Assembly (NCBI GenBank): GCA_027064525.1 | Contig: JAMOPJ010000052.1 | Span: 1-64,000, forward strand | DNA from: Archaeoglobaceae archaeon | GTDB taxonomy: Archaea; Halobacteriota; Archaeoglobi; Archaeoglobales; Archaeoglobaceae | Direction: 5' to 3' | Length of the DNA stretch: 64,000 nucleotides | Part shown: positions 54,560 to 63,771 of the stretch, one piece after another | How the letters are laid out: every line of letters begins with the position of its first letter | Numbering within the stretch: position 1 is the stretch's first letter | Program-made: the position numbers and the translations under genes | Notes under the pieces: generated by a model | Seen by the model: the letters and a program-made list of their open reading frames with translations, nothing else | What the model was told of the DNA's origin: nothing | The model's database searches: none

Positions 54560-55441
54560 ATGGCTCTGTTCGACTGGGGAACTTATAACGGAAAGTGGAA
54601 GCTCCACATAGCCGAACTCTTGGGAATGAGACTTACCGAAATTCCACCATACGATTTTGCGAGGAGGAGATACGTTGAGGAATATTTCAGAGAATATGGA
54701 GAACTCGCGAAGGCTTTCAGCACTATCACCGCCCACTCCCCTTATTACAGCACCGTTTCAGAGGATGAGGAAACTCTTGAGAGGGCAAGAAAGGGGCTAA
54801 TTGCAGCTGCCAAGAGGGCTGAAATCGCTGGAGCAGAGGTTTTCAACCTCCACTTGGGTGGAAAGCTCGATGACATAGACAAGACCATAGAGATGTCCGC
54901 CGAAACGATCAAGATGATACTCGAAAGCACTGAGAACATCAAGATATCGCTTGAGACAACCTATTCAAGAAATCTCTTGGGTTCTATAGACGAAATCAAA
55001 GCGATTATGGAGTCTCTGAATTCGAACAGGGTTATAATTTCGCTACAGCTTGAGAACGACTGGATGAGGGAAAAGAACGTATATAGGACTGGTTTATTCC
55101 ACAAAGCTTCGGAGGAAACGGATGAAGCTTTCTGGATGAATATACTCAGAAGAGCGCTGGATCTCTGTCCGGATTATCTATCGCTGAGGTTTTCCCAGAT
55201 TACTGGTGTCAAGTTGAGGGGTATCGTAGTAAAGAAGAGAGTCCCGCTTGGAATGGGGTATCCGAAGCTCGATACTCTGACTTCAGCACTTGCGAAATTC
55301 ATAGTTCGGGAGATCTATGACGAAGATCTGCCGACTAAGATCCATCTGATATATACTGGAATCCCGGACACGAAGTATAGAGACTGCATTCAGCTCTACT
55401 CGAAAGTTGCGAGAGAGCTCGTTCCGCTGATAGAAAGATGA
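54560..55441 (+). CDS. TIM-barrel protein of the xylose-isomerase/endonuclease IV-like superfamily
   Basis: 293 aa. ALFDWGTYNGKWKLHIAELLGMRL opens the barrel, with FSTITAHSPYYSTVSED, AEVFNLHLGG, ENIKISLETTYSRNLLGS (Glu near residue 141), VIISLQLENDW and KIHLIYTGIPDTKYRD carrying the metal-site type His and acidic residues seen in AP endonuclease 2-like proteins. I cannot tell whether it is a nuclease or a sugar isomerase. The ATG at 54560 is chosen because the TATA-like element is ~25 bases upstream. The helicase gene starts on its stop (ATGA), so a joint role in DNA repair is suggested. Confidence 0.78.
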   Translation: MALFDWGTYNGKWKLHIAELLGMRLTEIPPYDFARRRYVEEYFREYGELAKAFSTITAHSPYYSTVSEDEETLERARKGLIAAAKRAEIAGAEVFNLHLGGKLDDIDKTIEMSAETIKMILESTENIKISLETTYSRNLLGSIDEIKAIMESLNSNRVIISLQLENDWMREKNVYRTGLFHKASEETDEAFWMNILRRALDLCPDYLSLRFSQITGVKLRGIVVKKRVPLGMGYPKLDTLTSALAKFIVREIYDEDLPTKIHLIYTGIPDTKYRDCIQLYSKVARELVPLIER

Positions 55442-57117
55442 TCGAACTCAGGCCTTATCAGAAGGAAGCAGTTGAGCATGCCTTAAAGCATAAAAGATCG
55501 ACGTTGGTCCTTCCGACTGGAACAGGTAAGACGATAATAGGTGCTTTTTTTCTAAAAAATCTTTTTAGCAGAGGTTTGATTAAGAGAGCGCTCGTTTTGG
55601 TTCCAACTCGAATTTTGGTTGAACAGACTCACAAAGTTTACAGACAATTGGGAATCGATTCCGAGATGATCTACGGTATTCATCCGAAGCATAAGAGGGA
55701 AAAGATGTGGAAAAAGGCGAAAGTTGCAATCTCGACGCCAGAAACGGTTTACAGTGATTTGGAGCTTGTGAAAGTCGATGCGATAGTTGTGGATGAGTGC
55801 CATCATGCGGTTGGAGATGACGCATATGCGAAGGTTTTGAAAGAACTTGAATGTGAATACAAACTTGGTTTATCTGCATACATACCCAAGAAAAGGAGAA
55901 GCGAGATCGAACATCTGATTGGAAAGGTTAAGGAATGGAGCACGAGCGACGTTAGACCTTTTATCGCAGAATGGATTGCGGAGGTATTTGAGACTCCTTT
56001 TATCAAGAGAGAGATGGATATATACGACGAGATCGATCGGAGGAGGAACCTCGCTAAAGGAAGTGAAAAGCTGATATACACCTCAGCACTCAAATTCTTT
56101 GCTAAGGATGGAGCTTTGGCTCTTAAAGAAAGCCTAAGCAGGCGAAACAAACTTTCGAAAATGTTGGAAGATCTAAAAAACGATGTTCTCAAGCTCAGAG
56201 ATCTACACAAGCTGGGATACCTCTTCAGAGCTTTGGAGCTTTATGAAGGTTTTAGCAAGGCTATAGTCTTCGTGGAGAGGGTAGTGGTTGCTAAAAAGCT
56301 AGCGGAAATTTTGAGCGAGAAAACAAATTACAGAGTAGCTCTGATAATTGGAAGGCAAAGGGAGAAGATGAGGAGCATGTTGGAAGAAGCCAAGCAGGCT
56401 GATCTAATAGTTTCAACATCTGCTGGCGAGGAGGGGGTGGATCTTCCCACGGCGGATCTGCTGATAAACTGGAGCAACACTTCAAGCCCGCTCAGGTTTA
56501 TACAGCGACATGGAAGGATAATGAGAAAAGCGGGAAGGAAAGTGAAATTCGTCGTTTATCTCGTGACCCCCGACACGATCGATACGGACGATTTAATCGC
56601 TTCGATCGATCAGGCAAAGAAGATAATTGACATAAACATCGATAGGGACGTTTTGGAGGAACTCTGGAGAAAATCGAGGAGGCACAAGATCGTCGAAGAG
56701 CTAAGCACCCCTATGCCGGTTGAATGGATCCAACAGATAAGTGGTAGGACTCGGAGCGAGGTTAGATTTGCTTTGAAAAAATCGGCAGAGGAGGGTGAGT
56801 TGATATACATCTACACACATCTGGGCAAGACTTACGTCAGGAAGAATTGCCTCGATAAGCTTGAGCAGTTTAGGGAATTCCTTCAACCCAAGCACTTGGG
56901 CAAGGTTAAGATCAAGCTGAATGGAAGAACAAAGACGATAATCGGTGATTACAAAAAACTTAAAGAAGAACTGAGCAAATTTTTGCCGCTTCCGAAGCTT
57001 GAGATAACGGTGATAAAAAAGTTGGAAGAGATCGAAGAATACGACTTCAAGAGCTACAACTTTCCTATAGATACGCCGGAAGTGCTGGATGTCGTTTTAA
57101 GGAACGCTCTATCCTAA
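55438..57117 (+). CDS. SF2 DECH-box helicase (Hef/XPF-helicase-like)
   Basis: 559 aa. Motif I LPTGTGKTIIG, Ia VLVPTRILVEQT, II VDECHHAVG, III-like GLSAYIPKK, then motifs V-VI STSAGEEGVDLPTADL and QRHGRIMRKAG. Insert-type helical region between domains (~180-260) is like Hef/Mph1 family helicases that unwind branched DNA. It lacks a C-terminal ERCC4 nuclease; its C-terminus (~440-559) is of unknown type. Coupled with the TIM-barrel gene upstream. The stop overlaps the convergent gene by four bases. Confidence 0.85.
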   Translation: MIELRPYQKEAVEHALKHKRSTLVLPTGTGKTIIGAFFLKNLFSRGLIKRALVLVPTRILVEQTHKVYRQLGIDSEMIYGIHPKHKREKMWKKAKVAISTPETVYSDLELVKVDAIVVDECHHAVGDDAYAKVLKELECEYKLGLSAYIPKKRRSEIEHLIGKVKEWSTSDVRPFIAEWIAEVFETPFIKREMDIYDEIDRRRNLAKGSEKLIYTSALKFFAKDGALALKESLSRRNKLSKMLEDLKNDVLKLRDLHKLGYLFRALELYEGFSKAIVFVERVVVAKKLAEILSEKTNYRVALIIGRQREKMRSMLEEAKQADLIVSTSAGEEGVDLPTADLLINWSNTSSPLRFIQRHGRIMRKAGRKVKFVVYLVTPDTIDTDDLIASIDQAKKIIDINIDRDVLEELWRKSRRHKIVEELSTPMPVEWIQQISGRTRSEVRFALKKSAEEGELIYIYTHLGKTYVRKNCLDKLEQFREFLQPKHLGKVKIKLNGRTKTIIGDYKKLKEELSKFLPLPKLEITVIKKLEEIEEYDFKSYNFPIDTPEVLDVVLRNALS

Positions 57118-57362
57118 TCCTTTGTTTTCGGTTTTAAGGTTATCCTCATTCCCCCTTCTCCATTGGCGGATACGAAGAGTCTGACAAGGCCTTCAGATTT
57201 AACCGCCGCTTTGACCCATATCTCAATCTTATCAACCTCGAAATCCCTAAACCAGCTCGAAATCTCTGCAAGATTGACTTGGAATGGTGCTCTCATCTTG
57301 GTCTCTGTAAGTCCTAACTCAACGTCAGGTGGCTTTTCAAAAACAAGTTCAACGTTTACCAT
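57114..57362 (-). CDS. Small hypothetical protein
   Basis: 82 aa, beta-rich soluble protein (VNVELVFEKPPDVELGL, VDKIEIWVKAAVKSEGLVRLFVSANGEGGMRITLKP). I do not recognise a family. Coding potential is supported by length, balanced composition and close packing: its end overlaps the helicase end by four bases and its start lies 86 bases before the divergent nucleotidyltransferase gene. No ribosome site is clear. Confidence 0.55.
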   Translation of the reverse strand: MVNVELVFEKPPDVELGLTETKMRAPFQVNLAEISSWFRDFEVDKIEIWVKAAVKSEGLVRLFVSANGEGGMRITLKPKTKD

Positions 57363-57448
57363 AAAATCTATTTTGAAATTTAAACTATAAATTTTTTACG
57401 GTATTTCAACCGAAATGGATTTTTAATCTATACAACCACGGCATTTTA

Positions 57449-58450
57449 ATGAAAGTAGTCATAATGGCCGGTGGTTATGCAACGAGGCTATGGCCCATAA
57501 CGAAGACTAAGGCAAAGCCACTTCTTCCAATTGGCAAGAAGAGGATCATAGATCACATTTACGAGAAGGTTTCGAAGTTCAAGGTTCCGATTTACGTCTC
57601 CACGAACAAGAGGTTTGAAGAGGATTTCAGGCGTTGGGCAAAGGATAAGGACGTTGAACTGATAGTCGAGCACACGACGAGAGAGGAGGAGAAGTTGGGA
57701 GCGGTTAGGGCTTTGGCTGAAGTTGCGAGGATGATAGACGATGATCTGCTTGTAGTTGCTGGAGACAACCTCTTCTCGTTCGATTTGGACGGTTTCGTTG
57801 ATTATTACAGAGAGAAGGGGAAGACTATAGTTGCCCTTTACGATGTCGGCGACTACGAGCTTGCCAAAAGGTATGGCGTTGCAGATGTTGATGGAGAGAG
57901 GGTTATAAGGTTTTACGAGAAGCCGGAGAATCCCAAATCGACTTTGGTTGGAATCGGAATCTACGCCCTCCCACATGAAGCTGTCGATCTGTTGCAGGAG
58001 TATGTGAGAATAAACGAGAAGCCCGACAACTTGGGAGATTTCTTGGGTTGGCTTTGCGAAAGAGTTGATGTTTACGGTTATCCGTTCAACAACGGAATAT
58101 GGTATGACGTAGGAAATCCGGATTCGTATATAGAGGCGTTCAAGTTCTACATGGACGAGTTCGTGGATGAGAACGTTGAGATCGACAAGGCTTCGAAGAT
58201 AATTCCGCCCGTTGTAATTGAAGAGGGTGTCGAAATAAGAGGGAGATCGATAGTCGGCCCCTACGCATACATCGGCAAGAACTGTGTTATAGAGAGTTCG
58301 GATGTGAGTGATTCGGTGATCTTCGATAAGGTGATTCTCAGAAAGGCGAGAATCTGGAGAAGCATAATCGATGAAGACTGCGAGATTAGAAACCTTGAGC
58401 TAAGCAGTTCCATAATCGGAGGGCACGCAAAAATTCAGAGAGGTGATTAA
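57449..58450 (+). CDS. Sugar-1-phosphate nucleotidyltransferase with C-terminal hexapeptide domain
   Basis: 333 aa. N-terminal nucleotidyltransferase signature VIMAGGYATRLWPITKTKAKPLLPIGKK, product-site FYEKPENPKS, and VAGDNLFSFD carrying the metal Asp. C-terminal half (~230-333) is a short left-handed beta-helix (VEIRGRSIVGPYAYIGKNCVI). Such enzymes make UDP-, dTDP- or GDP-sugars, here likely for surface glycans. A short intergenic inverted repeat follows. Confidence 0.9.
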   Translation: MKVVIMAGGYATRLWPITKTKAKPLLPIGKKRIIDHIYEKVSKFKVPIYVSTNKRFEEDFRRWAKDKDVELIVEHTTREEEKLGAVRALAEVARMIDDDLLVVAGDNLFSFDLDGFVDYYREKGKTIVALYDVGDYELAKRYGVADVDGERVIRFYEKPENPKSTLVGIGIYALPHEAVDLLQEYVRINEKPDNLGDFLGWLCERVDVYGYPFNNGIWYDVGNPDSYIEAFKFYMDEFVDENVEIDKASKIIPPVVIEEGVEIRGRSIVGPYAYIGKNCVIESSDVSDSVIFDKVILRKARIWRSIIDEDCEIRNLELSSSIIGGHAKIQRGD

Positions 58451-58476
58451 ATCTTTGGTAACAAGCAATTTTTGAT

Positions 58477-58548
58477 TGCAAATATTGCCATCGGTCATGT
58501 TTACTTCTCCTTTCGAGTTCATGCTCTATGTCAACGGCAATATTTGCA
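58477..58548. repeat. Inverted repeat, 13-bp arms, 46-base loop
   Basis: TGCAAATATTGCC (58477-58489) is the perfect complement of GGCAATATTTGCA (58536-58548). It lies between two convergent genes. It could be a transcription terminator or RNA structure, or two copies of a protein-binding site, because each arm is itself a near-palindrome (GCAAATATTGC). Confidence 0.55.
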
Positions 58549-58563
58549 GACATGGGCGTGAAT

Positions 58564-59478
58564 TCAGCCTCTCCAGCAATCTAACTGCGACTTGATCGAT
58601 TTCAAAAGCTCAACGGCTTTGCCATCTCTGAAGAAAGGATCACCTAAAACGACGTGATCGCAGATCTTAAGCAAATCCTTTACTCTCTTCTTTACATCGC
58701 TTAGGTTACCGCTTATGCTGAACTTATCGAGCAGAACATCCCTATACTTTAAAATCGTTTTGAAATCATCAACTTCGAACAGATCAGCCCCCCTTTGCCT
58801 TATCGAGATCAGCCTTCCAAAATCCAATTCGGCAAAATCTTTACACATTTTAACGAATCCGAACTCTTCGACGAACTTCCTACTGCTGCATGAGACTATT
58901 GCACAAGCCAAGAGCAGATCTTGCTCGAAATCACTCGACAGAATAAGAGCCGGAGCAAATGCAACCTTAATTATCTCACGCTCCGCAAAGCGGGATATCC
59001 ACTTCAAAAACTCTGGATAGCCGTAGTTGAAGAGAATGCCATCCGCTATTTTCGAAGCCTTGGCTGTTATAATGGGACTTGAGCAACCGCAGAATATCGG
59101 AATATCAAGCTTCTCCTTTAGCTTCTCCAAACACCTTACCGTCACTTCAAGCGCCTTTTTTGGATCTCTGAAGTTTCCCGGAGCGATACCCAATAGAAAT
59201 TCGTTGGAATGTCTATTGATCAAGCTATGAACTTGCTCAACTATTTCAGAACAGCTACGTCTCAAAGGAGAAACGATTCCAAAACCGATAGGAACAGAAA
59301 CGAAATCCACTATAAGATCCGCAACGTAAAACGGATCTTTAAAAAGTGGATTTTCCCCTATCCAAATGATAACGTTTGCCCTATCAGCTTTCAAAGCGAC
59401 TTCAACTACTTTTTCATCGGGCAGATCGCCATTGATATTCAAACCTAAAACTTCAAATAGCCGTGTCTTTCGAGCCAT
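58564..59478 (-). CDS. F420-dependent Mer-like oxidoreductase (luciferase-like superfamily)
   Basis: 304 aa. TIM-barrel of the bacterial luciferase/MSR superfamily; [51 protein letters not shown] is similar to Mer-type start regions, and [21 protein letters not shown] resembles the F420-binding part (usually GLGPGD or similar). Coenzyme F420 use is typical for the superfamily in this lineage. Substrate unknown; it is shorter than true Mer. It starts inside the end of the aIF1A gene (34-base overlap), with AGGTGG only three bases before the ATG. Confidence 0.8.
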   Translation of the reverse strand: MARKTRLFEVLGLNINGDLPDEKVVEVALKADRANVIIWIGENPLFKDPFYVADLIVDFVSVPIGFGIVSPLRRSCSEIVEQVHSLINRHSNEFLLGIAPGNFRDPKKALEVTVRCLEKLKEKLDIPIFCGCSSPIITAKASKIADGILFNYGYPEFLKWISRFAEREIIKVAFAPALILSSDFEQDLLLACAIVSCSSRKFVEEFGFVKMCKDFAELDFGRLISIRQRGADLFEVDDFKTILKYRDVLLDKFSISGNLSDVKKRVKDLLKICDHVVLGDPFFRDGKAVELLKSIKSQLDCWRG

Positions 59479-59732
59479 TCCACCTGAGGATTAGTGTATC
59501 TCCAAACTATATCCGCTCTATCCTTCCTAAACGGCCAAGGGACTATTATAACTACATCTCCCTCTCTAATCCAGACTCTCTTCCTCATCTTTCCCGGTAT
59601 TCTTGCCAACCTCTCCACACCATCTTCACACCTAACCTTAACGTGTCCAGCACCAAGCATCGAGGTCACTATTGCAAACATCTCTCCTTTGCTTTTATCC
59701 GGCAATTTAACCCTAATTACCTCCTCTTCCAT
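59445..59732 (-). CDS. Translation initiation factor aIF1A
   Basis: 95 aa, S1/OB-fold factor. Conserved [62 protein letters not shown] is unmistakable. It binds the small ribosomal subunit A site during initiation. tyrS lies immediately upstream with no spacer, so the order tyrS-aIF1A-Mer-like is one operon. It overlaps the Mer-like gene by 34 bases. Confidence 0.95.
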   Translation of the reverse strand: MEEEVIRVKLPDKSKGEMFAIVTSMLGAGHVKVRCEDGVERLARIPGKMRKRVWIREGDVVIIVPWPFRKDRADIVWRYTNPQVEWLERHGYLKF

Positions 59733-60704
59733 TCAATCACCTCCTTTCAATTTTTCTCTAACATTTTCTAAGATTTTGTTTAAATATTTTGCTACGGCCT
59801 TCTTCAAATCTAAAGGATGGAGATTTCCAGCTTGATAGTCCGAAGCAAGCTGATCGAAAGATTCGTATTCTACGTCTCCACCGAACTTCTCCTCCCTCTC
59901 GATCAGGATTTTACCAAACCTTGGGAAGATGTAATACTGGACTATCTGCAGAATTGGGTTATCTTCAACCTGTCCCTTCGGACAGTAAGCCTTCAAAATC
60001 TTCCTCTCCACCTCCTCAGCTGAATCCCGCACAGATATGTAGTTGCCCTTCGAGGAACTCATCTTTTGTCCATCTAATCCAACGAGAATCGGTGTGTGCA
60101 GACATACGGGAGCTTTGTAGCCCAACCTTGGCAAGTTCTCCCTTGCAAGCATGTGGATCTTTCTCTGATCCATTCCTCCAACAGCTAAATCGACTCCCAA
60201 GTGGGCTATGTCCAAAGCTTGCATAAGCGGATAGATCATCTGGGAAACCATCGGGTCCTCCTTCCTCCTGCTGACCTCGTCCATGCTTCTCCTCGCTCTA
60301 TTTAGCGTCGTAATTCGGGCCATCTTCAATACATCTAAAACGTAATCCCTGTTCAGCTGATATTCACTCCCCAAAACGAACTTGGCTTTACTTTCATCTA
60401 ATCCCAAAGCTATGAACGCTCTCTTATTGTATTCTGCTATCTTGGCAATCTCATCGAAATCACCCTTCTCGTTGAGATAAGCGTGAACGTCTGCGAGGAG
60501 AACGATAACTCTAAATCCAGCCTGCTGTAGATCCATGAGCTTCTGAACAGTCATCATATGTCCTAAGTGAATCTCCCCGCTCGGTTCATAACCGACGTAA
60601 GCCGTAGGCTTGTCGTTTGTTTCTAAGAGCTGTTTAAGCTCTTCTTCAGTTACTATTTCAACCGCATTCCTCGTAACCAGTGAAATCTTCGTTTCTAGAT
60701 CCAT
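59733..60704 (-). CDS. tyrS: Tyrosyl-tRNA synthetase
   Basis: 323 aa from ATG 60704, the archaeal/eukaryotic short type. Class I synthetase with HLGHMMT (HIGH-like), KMSSSKGN and a Rossmann core; charges tRNA-Tyr. The frame is open 22 codons upstream but a short AT-rich leader and the conserved DLETKISLVTRNAVEIVT start support 60704, likely with a leaderless transcript from a TTTTTAAAA element about 30-35 bases upstream. Confidence 0.95.
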   Translation of the reverse strand: MDLETKISLVTRNAVEIVTEEELKQLLETNDKPTAYVGYEPSGEIHLGHMMTVQKLMDLQQAGFRVIVLLADVHAYLNEKGDFDEIAKIAEYNKRAFIALGLDESKAKFVLGSEYQLNRDYVLDVLKMARITTLNRARRSMDEVSRRKEDPMVSQMIYPLMQALDIAHLGVDLAVGGMDQRKIHMLARENLPRLGYKAPVCLHTPILVGLDGQKMSSSKGNYISVRDSAEEVERKILKAYCPKGQVEDNPILQIVQYYIFPRFGKILIEREEKFGGDVEYESFDQLASDYQAGNLHPLDLKKAVAKYLNKILENVREKLKGGD

Positions 60705-60735
60705 AAAACTGGCAGAGCTAAATGGTTTTAAAAAA

Positions 60736-61098
60736 TCATCGAAGGTTGAGCGTTGGAATAATCTTCGCAATAAAGATCAGAATTGGAGATACATCGGTGT
60801 TGAACGTGATCTGCCAAACGTTCAGGATGGTTGCTAGACCCAATACGAATGTCATCATACAGAAACTGATTACACAACCCCTGTTTATGCCGACGAGGAA
60901 AGGATTCCTGCTCTTTGATGTCAGAACGTATACGATGGAGAGGATTAGAGGAAAAAGGATCTTGAACGATGAGTAGAGAAGGGGATCTCTTTCAAGTAAA
61001 TATCTAACGGCAACGTTAGCTTCGCAAAATCCAAGCACGTGGATTGCATAGACAGTCGTAACTAAATCTAAGATGTTAAACAGATTAGCAAAGATCAT
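60736..61098 (-). CDS. Small membrane protein, DUF5658-like
   Basis: 120 aa, about four hydrophobic helices. The N-terminal IFANLFNILDLVTTVYAIHVLGFCEANVAVRYLLE contains the N-x-x-D-x-x-TT and E-x-N pattern of DUF5658-like proteins. No function is known. ATG 61098 chosen, with GAGAGGT about 10 bases upstream; a GTG at 61119 is in frame. Lies just upstream of tyrS, in the same direction. Confidence 0.7.
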   Translation of the reverse strand: MIFANLFNILDLVTTVYAIHVLGFCEANVAVRYLLERDPLLYSSFKILFPLILSIVYVLTSKSRNPFLVGINRGCVISFCMMTFVLGLATILNVWQITFNTDVSPILIFIAKIIPTLNLR

Positions 61099-61223
61099 GA
61101 TAGTAATACCTCTCAGCACAGAAATATTATTTATTGGTTAGTATTTGAGAATTCAATTAATTGAAAGATTATTATGATTGTTGTTAGAAATCTTTTCACA
61201 CTAAAAAATAATTGTGATAATAA

Positions 61224-62330
61224 TTAGCTTACAGGCTCGTAGACTATTCCGAGCTTCTTCGCGTATTCGTAGGCTTCTTTCATCTCTTCAGTGGTGGGTC
61301 TCCTTGCGATATCCTTCCACCTCTCTGGATGTCTCGCAACCAAGAACTCGGGTCTATACTGCTCCATTATGTTCACCAAAGCCCTTGGGCAATTTTCTGC
61401 GATCCATTTCAGAATGGGTTTCGTGCAACATTCGATGTGGTTTGGTAAGACAAGATGACGGATGATTATGTCCGCCCAGTCGTGAGCCCACTTTATGTTT
61501 CTCGTTACGATCTTCCAGTAGTTTTTTACCAAGCTCAACCTTTCCGCACATGCGTCAGTTCCGTATTTGAAGTCTGGGAGCCAAATATCGATAACCTCCC
61601 GCAAAAGCTTCATGGTCTCCTCACTGCAATACATGTTGCTGTTCCAGAGCTGAGGGACGTTCACATCTAAATATCTAAGGCTCTCTAATATCATGTGTGT
61701 GTTTGGAGTCGGATCTCCTCCGACGTGGTTTATGTTTCTTGCTCCCTCATCTCTGAGCTCTTTCTGAATCAAAGCTAATTTTACGGCATCCACTACGACT
61801 CCATCCCTTGGGAACTCCTGACTTATGTCGTAATTCTGACAGTAGACGCATTTGAAGTTGCATCCACCGTAGAATATCGTCCCACTCGGAACCAAAGGAG
61901 CTTCCTCACCGTGATGCAAGAAGTAACTGTGAACGTAAACCTTGTCCACACCACAAACCCCGATCTCACCCTCTTTCCTGTTCACTCTGCATCTTCTCTC
62001 ACAAAACTCGCAGTTCTCGTAGATTCTGTTTGCTATTTCTATCTTAACATCCAAGAAGTTTGGCTTAGCGTCTTCAAGATTTTTAAAATCGATTTTACCA
62101 GATCTTATCTTCGCAAACGTTTCATCGAACTTCTTGGAGAGTTCGTCGTGCAGATCCCAGAGCTCTTCCATGCTCAAGCCTGCCGGGTCATTCTCAGCGG
62201 GTATCTTTTTGCATATCATGAACTTGGCCGGCTTTTCGTTATCCATCACGGCTTTATACCAAGATAGACGCTCTTGAACGGTAGGATCCTCCCAAACGAG
62301 TATCGAGTCAGGACGGAATATCTTCCACAT
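61224..62330 (-). CDS. Radical SAM protein, PflX-like (pyruvate formate-lyase activating enzyme homologue)
   Basis: 368 aa. The radical-SAM motif CNFKCVYCQNYDIS (residues ~155-165) binds a [4Fe-4S] cluster; a Cys-rich region before it (CEFCERRCRVNRKEGEIGVCGVD) likely binds a further cluster. GARNINHVGGDPTPNTHMIL and NSNMYCSEETMKLL are typical of the PflX/COG1313 group. The substrate is unknown; no glycyl radical enzyme is nearby. About 120 bases upstream lie the promoter of lysA and this gene. Confidence 0.9.
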   Translation of the reverse strand: MWKIFRPDSILVWEDPTVQERLSWYKAVMDNEKPAKFMICKKIPAENDPAGLSMEELWDLHDELSKKFDETFAKIRSGKIDFKNLEDAKPNFLDVKIEIANRIYENCEFCERRCRVNRKEGEIGVCGVDKVYVHSYFLHHGEEAPLVPSGTIFYGGCNFKCVYCQNYDISQEFPRDGVVVDAVKLALIQKELRDEGARNINHVGGDPTPNTHMILESLRYLDVNVPQLWNSNMYCSEETMKLLREVIDIWLPDFKYGTDACAERLSLVKNYWKIVTRNIKWAHDWADIIIRHLVLPNHIECCTKPILKWIAENCPRALVNIMEQYRPEFLVARHPERWKDIARRPTTEEMKEAYEYAKKLGIVYEPVS

Positions 62331-62454
62331 CGATGTTGATTTACCGGGAAGCTATAAAACGGTTGTCAACATGTCTTTGTGCTTAGTTTATAGACGTCAC
62401 AAGCTTGATTGGGAATCGTAAAACGTTAATATTTCTTAAGCGAATCATTCGAGC

Positions 62455-63714
62455 ATGTTCAAAAGCGTAAACGGTATTCTTCATGTCGAAGATGTCAGCG
62501 TTACAGAGTTGGCCGAAAAGCTTGGAACTCCTCTCTATATTACCTCAAAATCCAAGCTTGAGTCGAATTTGAAGGCTTACAAGGATGCTTTTCCAGAGGC
62601 TGGTCTGCTTTACGCCGTGAAGGCTAACAACAACCTCTCGATCATGAGGATCATTGCAAAAAAGGGATTTGGAGCGGATGTTTTCAGTGCTGGCGAGCTT
62701 TACATGGCTATGCTATCTGGATTCAAGCCCGAAAAAATTCTCTTCAACGGAAACTCGAAGAGCGATGAAGAAATCAGAATGGGTATCAGAACGGGCGTAA
62801 AGTTCAGTGTTGACAGCATCGACGAACTATACTCCATTTCCGAGATAGCCGTCGAAGAGGGCAAGGAGGTTGATATCGCGTTCAGGATAAATCCCGCCAT
62901 AGATCCCAAAACCCATCCAAAGATAGCCACAGGCCTAAGGACATCGAAGTTCGGAATCCCTTGGGAGAATGTGCTCGACGCCTACAGACTCGCCTTGGAG
63001 TTGCCGAACGTTATTCCTGTAGGTATCCACTGTCACATAGGTAGTCAGATCACCGAGCTCAGTCCGTTCGTGGAAGCTTTAAACAGACTTTTCGATATAG
63101 CTGTGAAGCTTGAGGAGATGGGAATCGAGGTTAAGTTTTTGGATTTGGGCGGTGGATTGGGAATCGATTACGAAGGAAAGGGTGCACCAACTCCGAAGGA
63201 TTTCGCAAAAGCGATTATGCCAGTCTTTGAAAAACGTTGCAGGGAGCTGAAGTCGAAGCCAGAGCTCTGGTTGGAGCCGGGAAGGAGTATAGTGGGAGAC
63301 ACTACGATTCTGCTTACCAGAGTAAATGCCGTAAAGCGCTCTTACAAGAACTTCGTTGCGGTCGATGCTGGATTCAATCTGCTAATCCGTCCAGCGATGT
63401 ATGGTGCATACCATAGGGTTGCCGTTGCTAACAAGATGGATATGCCCGCTGAGGAGGTTTACACGATAGTTGGACCTATTTGCGAGAGTGGAGATGTTCT
63501 TGCAGAAGATCGAAAGCTTCCGAAGGTTGAGAAGGGCGATCTGATTGCTATATTCGATGCTGGAGCCTACGGTTTCGTGATGAGCAGTCAATACAACGGT
63601 CGCCCGAGATGTGCAGAGGTGCTCGTGGATGGATCGAACTGGTTCGTGATAAGAGAAAGAGAGAGCTTCTACGATCTCATAGGTAAGCAGGTAATTCCGG
63701 ACTTTTTGCTCTGA
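62455..63714 (+). CDS. lysA: Diaminopimelate decarboxylase
   Basis: 419 aa. PLP-dependent, converts meso-diaminopimelate to lysine. The catalytic Lys is in LLYAVKANNN near residue 55; HCHIGSQI (substrate/PLP phosphate), GGGLGI and EPGRSIVGD are the PLP-binding signatures; the C-terminal ICESGDVLAEDR contributes the substrate-binding Cys and Glu. Length is normal. The start has a TATA-like TTAATATTTC about 20-30 bases upstream. Confidence 0.95.
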   Translation: MFKSVNGILHVEDVSVTELAEKLGTPLYITSKSKLESNLKAYKDAFPEAGLLYAVKANNNLSIMRIIAKKGFGADVFSAGELYMAMLSGFKPEKILFNGNSKSDEEIRMGIRTGVKFSVDSIDELYSISEIAVEEGKEVDIAFRINPAIDPKTHPKIATGLRTSKFGIPWENVLDAYRLALELPNVIPVGIHCHIGSQITELSPFVEALNRLFDIAVKLEEMGIEVKFLDLGGGLGIDYEGKGAPTPKDFAKAIMPVFEKRCRELKSKPELWLEPGRSIVGDTTILLTRVNAVKRSYKNFVAVDAGFNLLIRPAMYGAYHRVAVANKMDMPAEEVYTIVGPICESGDVLAEDRKLPKVEKGDLIAIFDAGAYGFVMSSQYNGRPRCAEVLVDGSNWFVIRERESFYDLIGKQVIPDFLL

Positions 63715-63771
63715 TTTTTTATTCTTCTACGCTCGCGTTCACTTAGATACTATAATTCGACAAGGTTTTTC

